Shown: positions 24,843-33,533 of the stretch, in pieces | Layout: every line of letters starts with the position of its first letter | Numbering within the stretch: position 1 is the first letter of the stretch | Assembly: GCF_033542235.1 (NCBI RefSeq) | Contig: NZ_JAWRCU010000009.1 | Span: 1 to 64,000, forward strand | DNA length: 64,000 bases | Direction: 5' to 3' | Origin: JAWRCU01 sp033542235 | GTDB taxonomy: Bacteria > Pseudomonadota > Alphaproteobacteria > Rhizobiales > Rhizobiaceae | Notes under the pieces: model-generated | Told to the model about the DNA's origin: nothing | The model's database searches: none | What the model saw: the letters and a program-made list of their open reading frames with translations, nothing else | Position numbers and translations under genes: made by a program

Positions 24843-26345
24843 ATGGACCTCATCATCGCCAACAGCCTGTCGAAACGCTTTGGCGGTATCGTCGCTCTGG
24901 ACCGGGTGGAGTTCAGCGCTCGCGCCGGGGAAGTGCATGCGCTGCTCGGCGAAAACGGTGCGGGCAAGAGTACATTCATCCAGATTCTGTCCGGCGCATT
25001 GCGACATGACGACGGCGCCATTCTTCTCGATGGCCAGGATTACCGGCCTGCCGATCCGGATGCTGCACGGGCGCGAGGCATCGCCGCCGTGTTCCAGGAG
25101 CTGTCACTGATACCCGACCTCACGGTCGAGCAGAATATCTGGTTCCGGCAGGAGCCGCTGACATCCTTCGGCACTGCCAACCGCAGCGAGATCCGGCGCA
25201 GGACACTCGAACTCTTCGCAAAGTACCATTTTCCGACCCTGCGTCCTGACCTGGAGGTCAGTCGGCTGTCGCTGGCTGAGCGTCAAATCGTCGAGATTGC
25301 CAAGGCCCTGGCCAAGCAACCGCGTGTGCTCATCCTCGACGAAGCGACATCGGCGCTTCCCGCACGGGAGGCCGAATGGCTGCTCAGGCTTACGCGACAA
25401 CTTGCGGCGCAAGGGCTACTGGTCATCTTCATCTCGCATCGAATGGCCGAAGTCCGGGCCGTCGCCGACCGTCTCACGATCTTCCGCAACGGGCGCACGA
25501 TCGCGATGCACGAGTCCAGCGCGGTCGGTGACGCCGAGATCGTCTCGCAGATGATCGGGCGCAATCTCGGCCGGCTCTACCCCGAACGGATTTCGACCGC
25601 GACCGGACGGGTCGCGCTGAAGGTGAGCAGTTTCTCCAGCGGCAACCGGTTGAAGAACGTCGAGTTCGATCTCCTCGAGGGCGAAGTTCTCGGTGTGGGT
25701 GGCCTGCAGGGACACGGTCAGCGTGAGCTGTTCCAGGCGCTCTTCGGCGCAAGCAAGGCGACCGGCAGCATCGAACTCTGGGGCAAGCCGGCCGCCATCA
25801 GCAGCCCCCGCGCGGCACTCACCGGACGCGACGGCATCGCATTGGTGCCGGAGGATCGGCGCGGCCAGGGCCTGCTGCTTGCCAAGAGCGTGCGCGAGAA
25901 CCTTACTCTCGCAGTAATCAGGCGGTTCACGGAAAATGGGCTGCTCAACGGCAGGAAGGAGGCCGCCCTCGTCGGGGAAATGGTCGATTTCCTGCGCATC
26001 AAGACCCGGACGCCGGAGCAGCTTGCCGGCACGCTCTCAGGCGGGAACCAGCAAAAGGTCATCTTCGGCAAGATGCTGCTGACCGAGGCGCGGGTCCTGC
26101 TGCTTTATGACCCGACCCGGGGCGTCGATGTCGGCACGAAGGGCGAGATCTTCCAGCTCATGCGCGATCTCGCCGCAAAAGGATATGCGATCCTTTTTCA
26201 TTCCAGTGACATGGAGGAGCTTGTGCATGTCGCCGATCGCGTTCTCGTCATGCGCAACGGCCGGGTCGCGGCGACGCTCGCGGGCGAGCGCATTTCCGAA
26301 GAGGGCATATTGAGCGCCGCGATCCTCGAAAGCGAGGCGGCGTGA
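24843..26345 (+). CDS. Ribose-type sugar ABC transporter ATP-binding protein
   Basis: A 500-residue RbsA/MglA-type protein with two fused nucleotide-binding domains. The first has Walker A GENGAGKST near residue 37, signature LSLAERQ and Walker B LILDEATSAL; the second has the usual weak Walker A (GGLQGHGQRE), signature LSGGNQQK and DPTRGVDVGTKGEI. It energises the two permeases that follow. The next gene begins four bases after its stop. Confidence 0.93.
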   Translation: MDLIIANSLSKRFGGIVALDRVEFSARAGEVHALLGENGAGKSTFIQILSGALRHDDGAILLDGQDYRPADPDAARARGIAAVFQELSLIPDLTVEQNIWFRQEPLTSFGTANRSEIRRRTLELFAKYHFPTLRPDLEVSRLSLAERQIVEIAKALAKQPRVLILDEATSALPAREAEWLLRLTRQLAAQGLLVIFISHRMAEVRAVADRLTIFRNGRTIAMHESSAVGDAEIVSQMIGRNLGRLYPERISTATGRVALKVSSFSSGNRLKNVEFDLLEGEVLGVGGLQGHGQRELFQALFGASKATGSIELWGKPAAISSPRAALTGRDGIALVPEDRRGQGLLLAKSVRENLTLAVIRRFTENGLLNGRKEAALVGEMVDFLRIKTRTPEQLAGTLSGGNQQKVIFGKMLLTEARVLLLYDPTRGVDVGTKGEIFQLMRDLAAKGYAILFHSSDMEELVHVADRVLVMRNGRVAATLAGERISEEGILSAAILESEAA

Positions 26346-26349
26346 GGCG

Positions 26350-27357
26350 ATGTCGGTGACGATCGAGCAGGCACAAGCAGGGATCGAGAGCCGGAGCGGT
26401 GCTGACTGGCGAGGCTGGGTGCTGGACCGGGCGCCATTCGTCGTGGCTTGCATCATGCTTGCCGTCATCATAGCGATCTATGGCAGCTATCAAAGTGGCG
26501 TCTTCACGCTGGACGAGCTCAATCTCGATACTGCGGCAGCCATGACCCTGATGCTCGCCGGCACCGGGCAGACCATCGTGCTGATGCGTGGCGGCATCGA
26601 TCTCTCGATCGGTGGCATGATCAGCCTCGGCACGGTCATCGCAGCAACGCGCTTCACCGACGACCCCGGGACGGTATTGCTGTGGTCATCCGCGATCCTG
26701 GCGCTTGGGCTGGGCATCGGGGCGCTCAACGGCCTGCTGATCTCATTGCTGAAGCTGCAGCCCTTTCTGGTGACGCTGGCGACCTGGTCGATCCTGGGCG
26801 GTGTGGCCATGATCATTCTGCCAACGGACGGCGGCAGCGTGCCCGGCTGGTGGCTTGGATTCGGCTATTTGGAGCTGCTTGGTCTATCGAGCCCGGTCTG
26901 GATGCTGCTCGGACTTCTCCTGTTCTGGTGGTGGTTCCGGTCGACGAGGATCGGCATCACTATTCAGGCGACCGGCTCGAACGAGAAGTCGGCATTCCTG
27001 TCCGGCGTTTCGATCACTCGCGTAAATGTCCTGACATACGGCCTGTCCGGATTGTTCGCGGCGGGCGCCGCGCTTTACCTGACGACACAGACAGGGGCCG
27101 GATCGCCGACCATCGGCAAGGACTACATCTTGCCGTCAGTCGCCGCGGCAGTCATCGGCGGTGTCAGCCTGTTCGGAGGGCGAGGACATCTTGCCGGCAC
27201 CCTCATCGGAGCATTTATCCTTACCCTCATCGGCAATCTCGTCTTCGTGCTCAAGGTGTCGAGCTACTGGCAGCCGGTCGCCTCAGGGGTGATCCTGCTT
27301 CTTTCCGTGCTGGCGAGTTCCATCGCCGAGAAGGCGGCTCGGGGGAGGGGGGCGTGA
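26350..27357 (+). CDS. Ribose-type ABC transporter permease 1
   Basis: A 335-residue RbsC-like membrane subunit with about nine hydrophobic segments. Family marks include MLAGTGQTIVLMRGGIDLSIGGMISLG near residue 75 and AAVIGGVSLFGGRGHLAGTLIGAFIL near 265. Its stop overlaps the GTG start of the second permease. Confidence 0.92.
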   Translation: MSVTIEQAQAGIESRSGADWRGWVLDRAPFVVACIMLAVIIAIYGSYQSGVFTLDELNLDTAAAMTLMLAGTGQTIVLMRGGIDLSIGGMISLGTVIAATRFTDDPGTVLLWSSAILALGLGIGALNGLLISLLKLQPFLVTLATWSILGGVAMIILPTDGGSVPGWWLGFGYLELLGLSSPVWMLLGLLLFWWWFRSTRIGITIQATGSNEKSAFLSGVSITRVNVLTYGLSGLFAAGAALYLTTQTGAGSPTIGKDYILPSVAAAVIGGVSLFGGRGHLAGTLIGAFILTLIGNLVFVLKVSSYWQPVASGVILLLSVLASSIAEKAARGRGA

Positions 27358-28331
27358 GAGCTTTCCTCGCCCGCAACCGGCTGATCCTGCTTGCCTATCT
27401 GGGCATGCTTCTGCTGCTGCTAATTACGGCGCTGTTCTCGCCTGGCTTCCTGTCCGCCTCGAACCTGCGCTCCACAGTGGTGCTCGCCGCTTTCGTCGGC
27501 ATCGTGGCGCTCGGCCAGACATTCGTCATCATAGGCGGCGGCATCGATCTCTCGGTGCCTTGGGTGCTGAACTCCGCCGCCGTCGTGATGGCGCTGCTTT
27601 GCGCGGGACAAAACATGCCGCTTCTCTGGGTGGCGCCGCTGATGCTCGCTGGCGGAGCGCTGGTCGGTTTCATCAATGGCCTTGGCGTCGCGCAGTTCGG
27701 GGTTCCGCCGATCATCATGACGCTTGCCGCCAATGTCATTCTGCAAGGCCTGATCCTGGTGCTGACCGGCGGCTCCCCAAGTCCCACGGCTCCCGACCTG
27801 ATCAAGTTCCTCTCAGTGGGGCGCGTCGGCGGGATCCCTGTCATCGCCCTGATCTGGCTGGCGCTCGCCCTTGTCGCCACAGTGCTGCTCTCCAAAGCCG
27901 CTTTCGGCCGGCACCTCTATGCGCTGGGCTCCAGCCCGACCGTCGCCGAATTCTCAGGCGTGCCGACGGCCCGTACAACCGTGCTCACTTACGTCATCTC
28001 CGGGCTGACGGCATCGCTCGCCGGCATGCTGCTCACGGGCTATTCCGGCCAGGCCTATCTCGGCATGGGCGATTCATATCTGTTCACATCGGTTGCGGCT
28101 GTCGCGATCGGCGGCGCGTCGATCCTGGGAGGCAGCGGCCACTATCTCGGCACGGTCGCGGGCGCGCTTGTGCTGACCATCCTTACCGGTCTGTTGCCGG
28201 CGCTCAATCTGTCGAGTGGAGCGCTCCTGGTCGTCTACGGCGCGGTGATCCTGGTCACCGTGTCCATCGGCAGCGAGGCTTTCGCCGGCCTCGGCAGCAG
28301 CTTGTGGAACCGCAAGAGCAGGGAAGCTTAG
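27354..28331 (+). CDS. Ribose-type ABC transporter permease 2
   Basis: A 325-residue RbsC-like protein. The GTG start at 27354 (VRAFLARNR) overlaps the upstream stop (GTGA) and has a strong GGGGGAGGGG ribosome site; open frame before this point is only the shadow of permease 1. ALGQTFVIIGGGIDLSVPW and AIGGASILGGSGHYLGTVAGALV are the expected motifs. The pair would form a heterodimeric channel. Confidence 0.9.
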   Translation: MRAFLARNRLILLAYLGMLLLLLITALFSPGFLSASNLRSTVVLAAFVGIVALGQTFVIIGGGIDLSVPWVLNSAAVVMALLCAGQNMPLLWVAPLMLAGGALVGFINGLGVAQFGVPPIIMTLAANVILQGLILVLTGGSPSPTAPDLIKFLSVGRVGGIPVIALIWLALALVATVLLSKAAFGRHLYALGSSPTVAEFSGVPTARTTVLTYVISGLTASLAGMLLTGYSGQAYLGMGDSYLFTSVAAVAIGGASILGGSGHYLGTVAGALVLTILTGLLPALNLSSGALLVVYGAVILVTVSIGSEAFAGLGSSLWNRKSREA

Positions 28332-28340
28332 GGGGTTAGC

Positions 28341-29222
28341 ATGGTCGAGATCACATGCGTCGTCGATGCAAAGGCAGAATTGGGCGAAAGCACGCTTTGG
28401 GATCCCGAAGCGGGCGTGCTCTGGTGGATCGACATCTGGAGCAAGCTGATCCATCGCTACGATCCGGCGACCGGCAGGGACGACACTTTCGAAGCGCCTG
28501 AATATCTCGGCTGCCTCGGCCTGCGGAAGAAAGGTGGCCTGGTGCTGACGATGGCCAGCGGGTTCTATTTCTTCGACCCGGCCACCGGCAAATTCGACGC
28601 GATCATCGATCCCGAGGCGGGTCGACCGGAAACGCGCTTCAACGACGGCAAGCCCGACCGGCAGGGCAGGTTTTGGTCGGGTTCCATGTTCGAGGTGCCT
28701 GGCAAGCCGGTCGAGTTCGTCGGCGCGCTCTACCGGATGGACCCCGACCTGTCGGTCCACAAGATGATCGACGGTGTCGGCTGCTGCAACGGCCTGGCGT
28801 TCAGCCCCGACAGCAAGGTCATGTATTTTTCGGATAGCCATTCGGGTCGGGTGGATGCCTATGACTTCGATCCGGCGACGGGCGACATCGAGAACCGGCG
28901 TACCTTCATCGATATGACGGTGACGGGCGGCGTAGCGGATGGCGCGACCGTCGACGCCGAGGGCTGTTACTGGGTGACTGTACCGGTAACCAGCAAGGTC
29001 TGCCGTTATGATCCCAAGGGCAAGCTCATGCAGACGATCGTGCTTCCGACCGACCTCCCGACCTGCTGCGAGTTCGGCGGCAAGGATCTCGACATTCTCT
29101 ACGTGACTTCCGCAGTGCTGAAGCGGCCGAAGGAACACTTTGCAGGCCAGCGGAACCCCGGTGGTTTGTTCGCCATCGACGCTGGCGTGAAGGGCCTGAC
29201 GCTGCCGCCATTTGCCGGCTGA
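28341..29222 (+). CDS. SMP-30/gluconolactonase-family lactonase
   Basis: A 293-residue six-bladed propeller enzyme that would hydrolyse a sugar lactone to the aldonate using a divalent metal. Metal ligands expected in the family are seen: the Glu of KAELGESTLWD near residue 15, the Asn of ETRFNDGKPDRQGRFWSG near 101 and the Asn and Asp of CCNGLAFSPDSKVMYFSDS near 150. It ends the importer operon. With the SDR at 21744 and the dehydratase at 18724 it suggests the route sugar, lactone, aldonate, 2-keto-3-deoxyaldonate. Confidence 0.9.
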   Translation: MVEITCVVDAKAELGESTLWDPEAGVLWWIDIWSKLIHRYDPATGRDDTFEAPEYLGCLGLRKKGGLVLTMASGFYFFDPATGKFDAIIDPEAGRPETRFNDGKPDRQGRFWSGSMFEVPGKPVEFVGALYRMDPDLSVHKMIDGVGCCNGLAFSPDSKVMYFSDSHSGRVDAYDFDPATGDIENRRTFIDMTVTGGVADGATVDAEGCYWVTVPVTSKVCRYDPKGKLMQTIVLPTDLPTCCEFGGKDLDILYVTSAVLKRPKEHFAGQRNPGGLFAIDAGVKGLTLPPFAG

Positions 29223-29254
29223 ATGTAATTTGCCGGCCGTTTAAGGGGCGGTGG

Positions 29255-29276
29255 CTGGAGCGGGTGGCGGGAATTG
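29255..29276. other. Candidate left attachment site of genomic island
   Basis: A 22-base direct repeat of the tRNA-Gly 3' end at 49519-49540, reading CTGGAGCGGGTxGCGGGAAT and then TG here against CG there; 20 of 22 bases agree. It lies 33 bases after the lactonase stop and before the first island gene. A direct repeat of the tRNA 3' end at the far side is what tRNA-targeted integration leaves. Confidence 0.7.
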
Positions 29277-29370
29277 CTCAGGGCTGGTTTGCGGGCGTCT
29301 GGCGGGAGTTGGCTTCAATCCCGATCCTTTGGATCTGATCAGTGCCTTGTCGTGCCTGCCTATCCGGGCA

Positions 29371-31059
29371 TCAGGCTCGGTTCGGCGTCCAGGTCCACCC
29401 ACCATCGTCAGCATATTCGAGAACTGCGTTGAAGAGTTCGCGCCCACCGGAAACGTCGCCATTGTGAATGCAGGCGATTGACCGCTCCGAAAGCATCCTC
29501 AAGGCTTTCGCGAATTGCTCAGGCCCGAGGGTCGCCGCGACCCGGTCCAGAAAGGCGAAACGTGGTGGCGCGAGGAAAATCCTGGCAAGGGCGAGCAACT
29601 GCTGATCGGACAAGGACAAGGATGCCCCCCACCACTCCTGCTCCTTGTCCAGCCCGCCAGCCTCGCTCACAACCTGTTCCAGGCCAAGTTCATGCAGCAG
29701 GTGAAGAATGGCGCCATCTGAAATCTTACTCGCATCCCCCCGCGGAACGAGAATCTGACGCAGTGTGCCTGGCGGCAGATAGGGGCGTTGCGCGAGAAAA
29801 GTGATCTCGGCTGGAGCGGGCCGAATTATGCGACCGCTGCCTGAGGTCGGAAGGCCGGCTGTCGCCCTGAATAAGGTCGTGCCAGCCAATTGACCGGAGC
29901 CCGTGAGCAGAACGACGGCCCCGGGGGAGATTGATGCCGAAAGGTCCTTCAGTAGCGGTACGCCGCTCGAGGATAGCAAAGTGAGCCCCTGGTAGGCCAA
30001 GCACGCATCCCGCTCGATTATTTCAATCTCGGTCGGCGTGGGCTCCTTAGATCTTTCGAAGGCTTCCACCAGCGAACCCAGCCGAGCAACGACAGCCGCA
30101 AAGTTGGAAATGGAGTTGAATTGCGTGACGATCAACGAGAATGCGCTCACCAGCATCGCGAAAGCTGCAGCTGATTGCGTGATGACACCGAACTCGACTT
30201 CTCCCCTCATGTAGGCAGGAGCAACGATGAGTGCCGGAATGATCTGGATCATCCAGTTGTAGCCGGTGGTGAAAAAGCTGAGATTCCGGTTGACGCCGAC
30301 GATCCGACGGAGGTTGGCGACCAATTGGTCAACTCTGTTGAACAAGAGGCGCTGGTGATGCCCCTCATCGCGTGCCAGCATGATCGACTCGGCGTTCTCC
30401 CGAACATGAATCAGCGCCGAGCGGAAGTTCGCCTCCTTGTCGAGTTGATCGTAGTTGAGCCTGATAAGCGGCCGCCCGAATATGAGCGTCAAAAGAGTGC
30501 CGCAGGCTGCGTACAGCATAGCCACGACAAACAGCGCCGGATCAATCGCCCACAGCACGCCGGCAAAGCTGAGGAGCGTGAGACTGCTATTGAACACCAT
30601 CAGCACGTATGTCAGCGTTGTGCTGGTGAATGCCTTAATGTCCTCGGCGATCCGCTGGTCCGGGTTGGTCAGTTGGTGCGCCGCGTCGAGCCGGTAATAG
30701 CTAGTGTTGGCTAGGTAGAGCGCGACCACGTTTCGGGTCAGGACTTCGCGCCAAAGCAGGCCGAGCCGCTCCTCTGCGAAGCGGGCAATGACGGACACAA
30801 GCGTCAACGAAGCGAACACGCCTGTGTAGAAAATTGCTTGCCGGACGAACTCAGAAGTCTGGCGATCGGCGATCGCGCTCATGAAGTTGCGACCTACATA
30901 GCTGTTGAGAACGTTCAGGCCATTTACTCCGCACAACATCACGAAAAGCCCGGCGAAGATGAGCTTTGCCTTCCCGCCAACTTCGGACTTCACTAGGTAT
31001 CGGACGGCGCCAGCCAATCGAGCTGCGACCTCCTTCAATGGGATCTGCTGTTCATCCAT
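29371..31059 (-). CDS. SbmA/BacA-type (YddA-like) ABC transporter with degenerate ATPase domain
   Basis: A 562-residue fusion of an ABC_membrane_2 domain (about residues 20-310, six helices; motif NPDQRIAEDIKAF near 130) with an ABC-like domain (about 350-545). Homologues import peptides or modified antibiotics or flip acyl groups. The nucleotide site is broken: Walker A reads GSGQLAGTT, so the invariant Lys is Gly and two glycines are changed, and Walker B reads FAFLDRVAAT, with Arg in place of the catalytic Glu. The signature LSLSDQQ is partly kept. The frame is intact. ATP hydrolysis is unlikely; it may work as a proton-driven SbmA-like importer. It is the first gene inside the putative island. 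Confidence 0.8.
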   Translation of the reverse strand: MDEQQIPLKEVAARLAGAVRYLVKSEVGGKAKLIFAGLFVMLCGVNGLNVLNSYVGRNFMSAIADRQTSEFVRQAIFYTGVFASLTLVSVIARFAEERLGLLWREVLTRNVVALYLANTSYYRLDAAHQLTNPDQRIAEDIKAFTSTTLTYVLMVFNSSLTLLSFAGVLWAIDPALFVVAMLYAACGTLLTLIFGRPLIRLNYDQLDKEANFRSALIHVRENAESIMLARDEGHHQRLLFNRVDQLVANLRRIVGVNRNLSFFTTGYNWMIQIIPALIVAPAYMRGEVEFGVITQSAAAFAMLVSAFSLIVTQFNSISNFAAVVARLGSLVEAFERSKEPTPTEIEIIERDACLAYQGLTLLSSSGVPLLKDLSASISPGAVVLLTGSGQLAGTTLFRATAGLPTSGSGRIIRPAPAEITFLAQRPYLPPGTLRQILVPRGDASKISDGAILHLLHELGLEQVVSEAGGLDKEQEWWGASLSLSDQQLLALARIFLAPPRFAFLDRVAATLGPEQFAKALRMLSERSIACIHNGDVSGGRELFNAVLEYADDGGWTWTPNRA

Positions 31060-31283
31060 GTCGCTCCCTCCCGCCTGTCAGGGGCAGGAATTGCTGGCCA
31101 GGACTTAGAACAAGGGGAGGCGAGTCGCCCCGTTAATCCCGGATCATGCCGCTCACGTTGGTTCTCCAATACGGCGATGCCCATCCGCTGCGCACCGCCG
31201 CGGACGAGCGCACTCTGCTAGGGGCGATCTTCATAGGTCGATCCCCTTCTGAGAGGACCGGCGTTGAGCTTCACCCGATCGCC

Positions 31284-31784
31284 CTACGCCCGCTCTTTCG
31301 TCGAACGAAATCCTCTTACGATCGACAGGGCTGCAGGAATGAGCAGCTTCTGCGCAGCCGTATCCAACGGACTGCGGATGAGCTGCGTGACGTTAGCCTT
31401 CAGGTCTTTCATTTCCAGTCCCAGGGCATCGATCGTCAGCTTGACATCGCGTGCGTCTGCCTGGATTGAGTCGACAGCCATTTTGCGGATCTCGAATGCA
31501 AGTTCGAGCTCGGGCCCTGGCTGGGATCGAACAGCGACCAGCAACACAACGGCCGCAATCGCTAGATCGATCAGCGCGATTATAGTTGCCGCCCACACGG
31601 CGCCCACGGATGCCTGCAAGCCGTAGAAGCCGGCGACGTTTGCCATTCCGAGCCCGAACACCGCGATCAGCCCTGCCAATGCAACTAGACCGAATCGCCG
31701 CAGCAAGAGATTCAGCCAGATCTTGCCGATGAGAAGGTCTGCTTTACGCAGGACCTGCAGGTCACGAAGAAGATTGTCGATCAT
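31284..31784 (-). CDS. Phage-holin-III-like small membrane protein
   Basis: A 166-residue protein with two close hydrophobic segments (about residues 33-55 and 63-86), then a helical cytoplasmic tail rich in charged residues. This is the layout of the holin-X / phage_holin_3_6 proteins often found beside DUF883 (ElaB/YqjD-like) genes, as here, with ten bases between them. In such bacterial operons the genes are linked to envelope stress and not to lysis. The role is inferred from the neighbourhood. Confidence 0.6.
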   Translation of the reverse strand: MIDNLLRDLQVLRKADLLIGKIWLNLLLRRFGLVALAGLIAVFGLGMANVAGFYGLQASVGAVWAATIIALIDLAIAAVVLLVAVRSQPGPELELAFEIRKMAVDSIQADARDVKLTIDALGLEMKDLKANVTQLIRSPLDTAAQKLLIPAALSIVRGFRSTKERA

Positions 31785-31794
31785 CGACCAGCCC

Positions 31795-32094
31795 TCAGCG
31801 CCTTCCCAGCATACGACCGATCAGTATCCCAACCAGCAGTGCGCCGACGACGCTCTGGGTCGGATGGGCCGCGATGTTCTTCTCGGCCTCGTCAAAGAAG
31901 CCGGTGACCTCACTGACCAACTGATTGAGCTGTTCGAGCAGCTCTCGTTCCTCCGGCGTCTCCTCGGCCGGCTCGACAGGGTTGGCCGGCTCTGACGGCG
32001 ATATGGCGGCAGCTTCTTTCTGCTCTCGCCGAGGGACCGAAAGCTCGGCTCGGAGCGACTGCAACTCACGCGACACGACCACATCGGCTGCCAT
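31795..32094 (-). CDS. DUF883/ElaB-YqjD-like membrane-anchored protein
   Basis: A 99-residue protein with an acidic helical N-terminal part and a C-terminal anchor, VGALLVGILIGRMLGRR, that ends in the Gly-rich helix and arginines typical of DUF883 proteins. E. coli relatives bind ribosomes at the membrane in stationary phase; that function is known for the family only. An AGGTG ribosome site lies before the ATG. It is the middle gene of a three-gene operon with an FNR/FixK-type site upstream. Confidence 0.7.
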   Translation of the reverse strand: MAADVVVSRELQSLRAELSVPRREQKEAAAISPSEPANPVEPAEETPEERELLEQLNQLVSEVTGFFDEAEKNIAAHPTQSVVGALLVGILIGRMLGRR

Positions 32095-32138
32095 ACCGGC
32101 ACCTGTTCACATTGTTGAGCTAGGGCGCGTAAGTTGGG

Positions 32139-32750
32139 TCAGGATTTCCGCGGAGCCGCACGCTTGAATGCCTCCCAAGCCTCCTGGTTTGCGCGATCGA
32201 AGGCCTTGCGCGCCTCTGCTAATCCCGCGCTCAGCGCCACCCAGGAGTCGCTCCCTGCCTGTCTCAGCTTCTGCAATCGTGCTTCCGCCTCCGCAGCCTC
32301 CGTCCTCATCTGCTCGAGCGCAGCATCGATATCGGCGCGCTTTGCCGTAGCGACCTTGCCGGCTTCGGCATGCAGCTTATCCGCCGACTCGCCCCAGGCT
32401 TTCGCTTGTGCAGCGGCAACCTGCTGGAAAGTGGCCTGTTGCTGTGCGACTTGCTTGCCAACTGTCTCGAAATAGGCCTTGAGCTGCGCCTCGAAGCTGT
32501 GCCACTGCGATTCCAGCTGAGCTGCACTGGCCTGCATGGCGTCTTCGCCAGCTTGGGCCTGTGCTTCGACTTTGGTTTGGAACTCATCTCGACGTTTTCT
32601 CAAGTCGGCGGCCAATTGCTCGGCCTTGGCTTTTGAATCGGCCTTGACTTGGCCGGCCATGGCCTCAAGCGACGCCAGTGTGGCGTCCATTTCGTCAATT
32701 CGCTCCTTCGTCCAGCTCAGGTAAGAATGCATGCTGCTTTGCTCTGGCAT
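32139..32750 (-). CDS. Alanine-rich coiled-coil protein, unknown function
   Basis: A 203-residue protein that appears wholly alpha-helical, rich in Ala, Gln and Lys, with heptad-like spacing from about residue 10 to 190 and no signal or membrane segment. Repeated Trp-x3-5-Lys/Leu patterns (SWTKERIDEMDATL, QLESQWHSFEAQLKAYF, AKAWGESADKLHAEA) resemble phasin or apolipoprotein-like amphipathic helices. It is the first gene of the operon with the DUF883 and holin-like genes. An FNR/FixK-type box is centred 66 bases upstream of its start. I do not recognise it further. Confidence 0.65.
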   Translation of the reverse strand: MPEQSSMHSYLSWTKERIDEMDATLASLEAMAGQVKADSKAKAEQLAADLRKRRDEFQTKVEAQAQAGEDAMQASAAQLESQWHSFEAQLKAYFETVGKQVAQQQATFQQVAAAQAKAWGESADKLHAEAGKVATAKRADIDAALEQMRTEAAEAEARLQKLRQAGSDSWVALSAGLAEARKAFDRANQEAWEAFKRAAPRKS

Positions 32751-32809
32751 GACTGCCTCCGCTTGTGCGACGATTTTATGAATGATGCACGAATGGGGTC
32801 CAACTCACC

Positions 32810-32823
32810 TTGATTGGGATCAA
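32810..32823. promoter_or_regulatory. FNR/FixK-type box TTGATTGGGATCAA
   Basis: A perfect TTGAT-N4-ATCAA site between the divergent genes at 32750 and 32935. On the minus strand a CATCAT sequence lies 32 bases from its centre, where the -10 of a class II promoter (box at -41.5) would be. It would activate the coiled-coil/DUF883/holin operon at low oxygen. Confidence 0.7.
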
Positions 32824-32934
32824 AGCGGTACATCGCCGTTTCCGGGAGCGTGCTCGAAACATATACAGCGCGGTCACAAAGGTCGCGGGCCTGGTGGCCT
32901 CTTAGGCTCGATCCGTGGGAGGATTTATGTGGAA

Positions 32935-33372
32935 ATGAACCCAGCCTACATTTCAGCGCTGTCCGCGCTAGCCGGCTCCGCAATCGGTGCTTTGGCTTCG
33001 TTCGGCACAACCTGGCTCACGCAGCGTCACCAGGATCGCGCGGAGCGCCTCGACAAGCAAGCATCGCGTCGCGAGCGGCTGTTCGCCGAGTTTATCGACC
33101 AGGCGTCGCATATCTTTGTCGACGCAATAGTTCAGGACGGCTTGGATAGCCCGGCCAAATTGGTTCCGATGTATGCCACTATGAGCAAGCTTCGCCTCTT
33201 CGCCACGCAACGTACGATTAGAGCTGCGGAGGCGGTTCTGGAGGGTATAGTGGACACCTATCAAGCGCCTCCGACTTTGCCGCAGGCCACCAAACCAGAT
33301 GGACTCGCAGCGCACGACATCCTGCGTGCCTTCGCGGAATCGTGTCGGGAGGAACTGACGGCGCTGCGATAA
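32935..33372 (+). CDS. Small single-membrane-segment protein, intact paralogue
   Basis: A 145-residue protein of unknown function. A hydrophobic N-terminal segment, ISALSALAGSAIGALASF, is followed by a helical cytoplasmic part with a basic stretch (RAERLDKQASRRERLF) and KLVPMYATMSKLRLFAT. A damaged homologue lies at 47338-47713. The start may be GTG at 32929, which has the better spacing to GGGAGGA, or ATG at 32935. It is divergent from the coiled-coil operon and shares its regulatory region. Confidence 0.65.
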   Translation: MNPAYISALSALAGSAIGALASFGTTWLTQRHQDRAERLDKQASRRERLFAEFIDQASHIFVDAIVQDGLDSPAKLVPMYATMSKLRLFATQRTIRAAEAVLEGIVDTYQAPPTLPQATKPDGLAAHDILRAFAESCREELTALR

Positions 33373-33533
33373 CATGGCGGCCAGCCGCACAAACGGTCTG
33401 GAGATCGAGCCGGAGTGCTGCCGCGATGAGCGCCTCGAGCTTATTCATGCGGCTCGTGTGAAACTGTGTGTTCGGCTAATGATGTTCGACAAGAGGCGAA
33501 TGGGGAAGGCGTCTCTGCGCTGGAGACCGAAGG

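Noticed and set aside
26448..27353. Upstream extension of the second ribose-type permease
   Set aside because: This part overlaps permease 1 in another frame and has no likeness to permeases; the GTG at 27354 with a strong ribosome site is the start.
31284..31784. Prophage lysis gene (holin)
   Set aside because: No other phage genes are present; the DUF883 neighbour points to a chromosomal stress operon.
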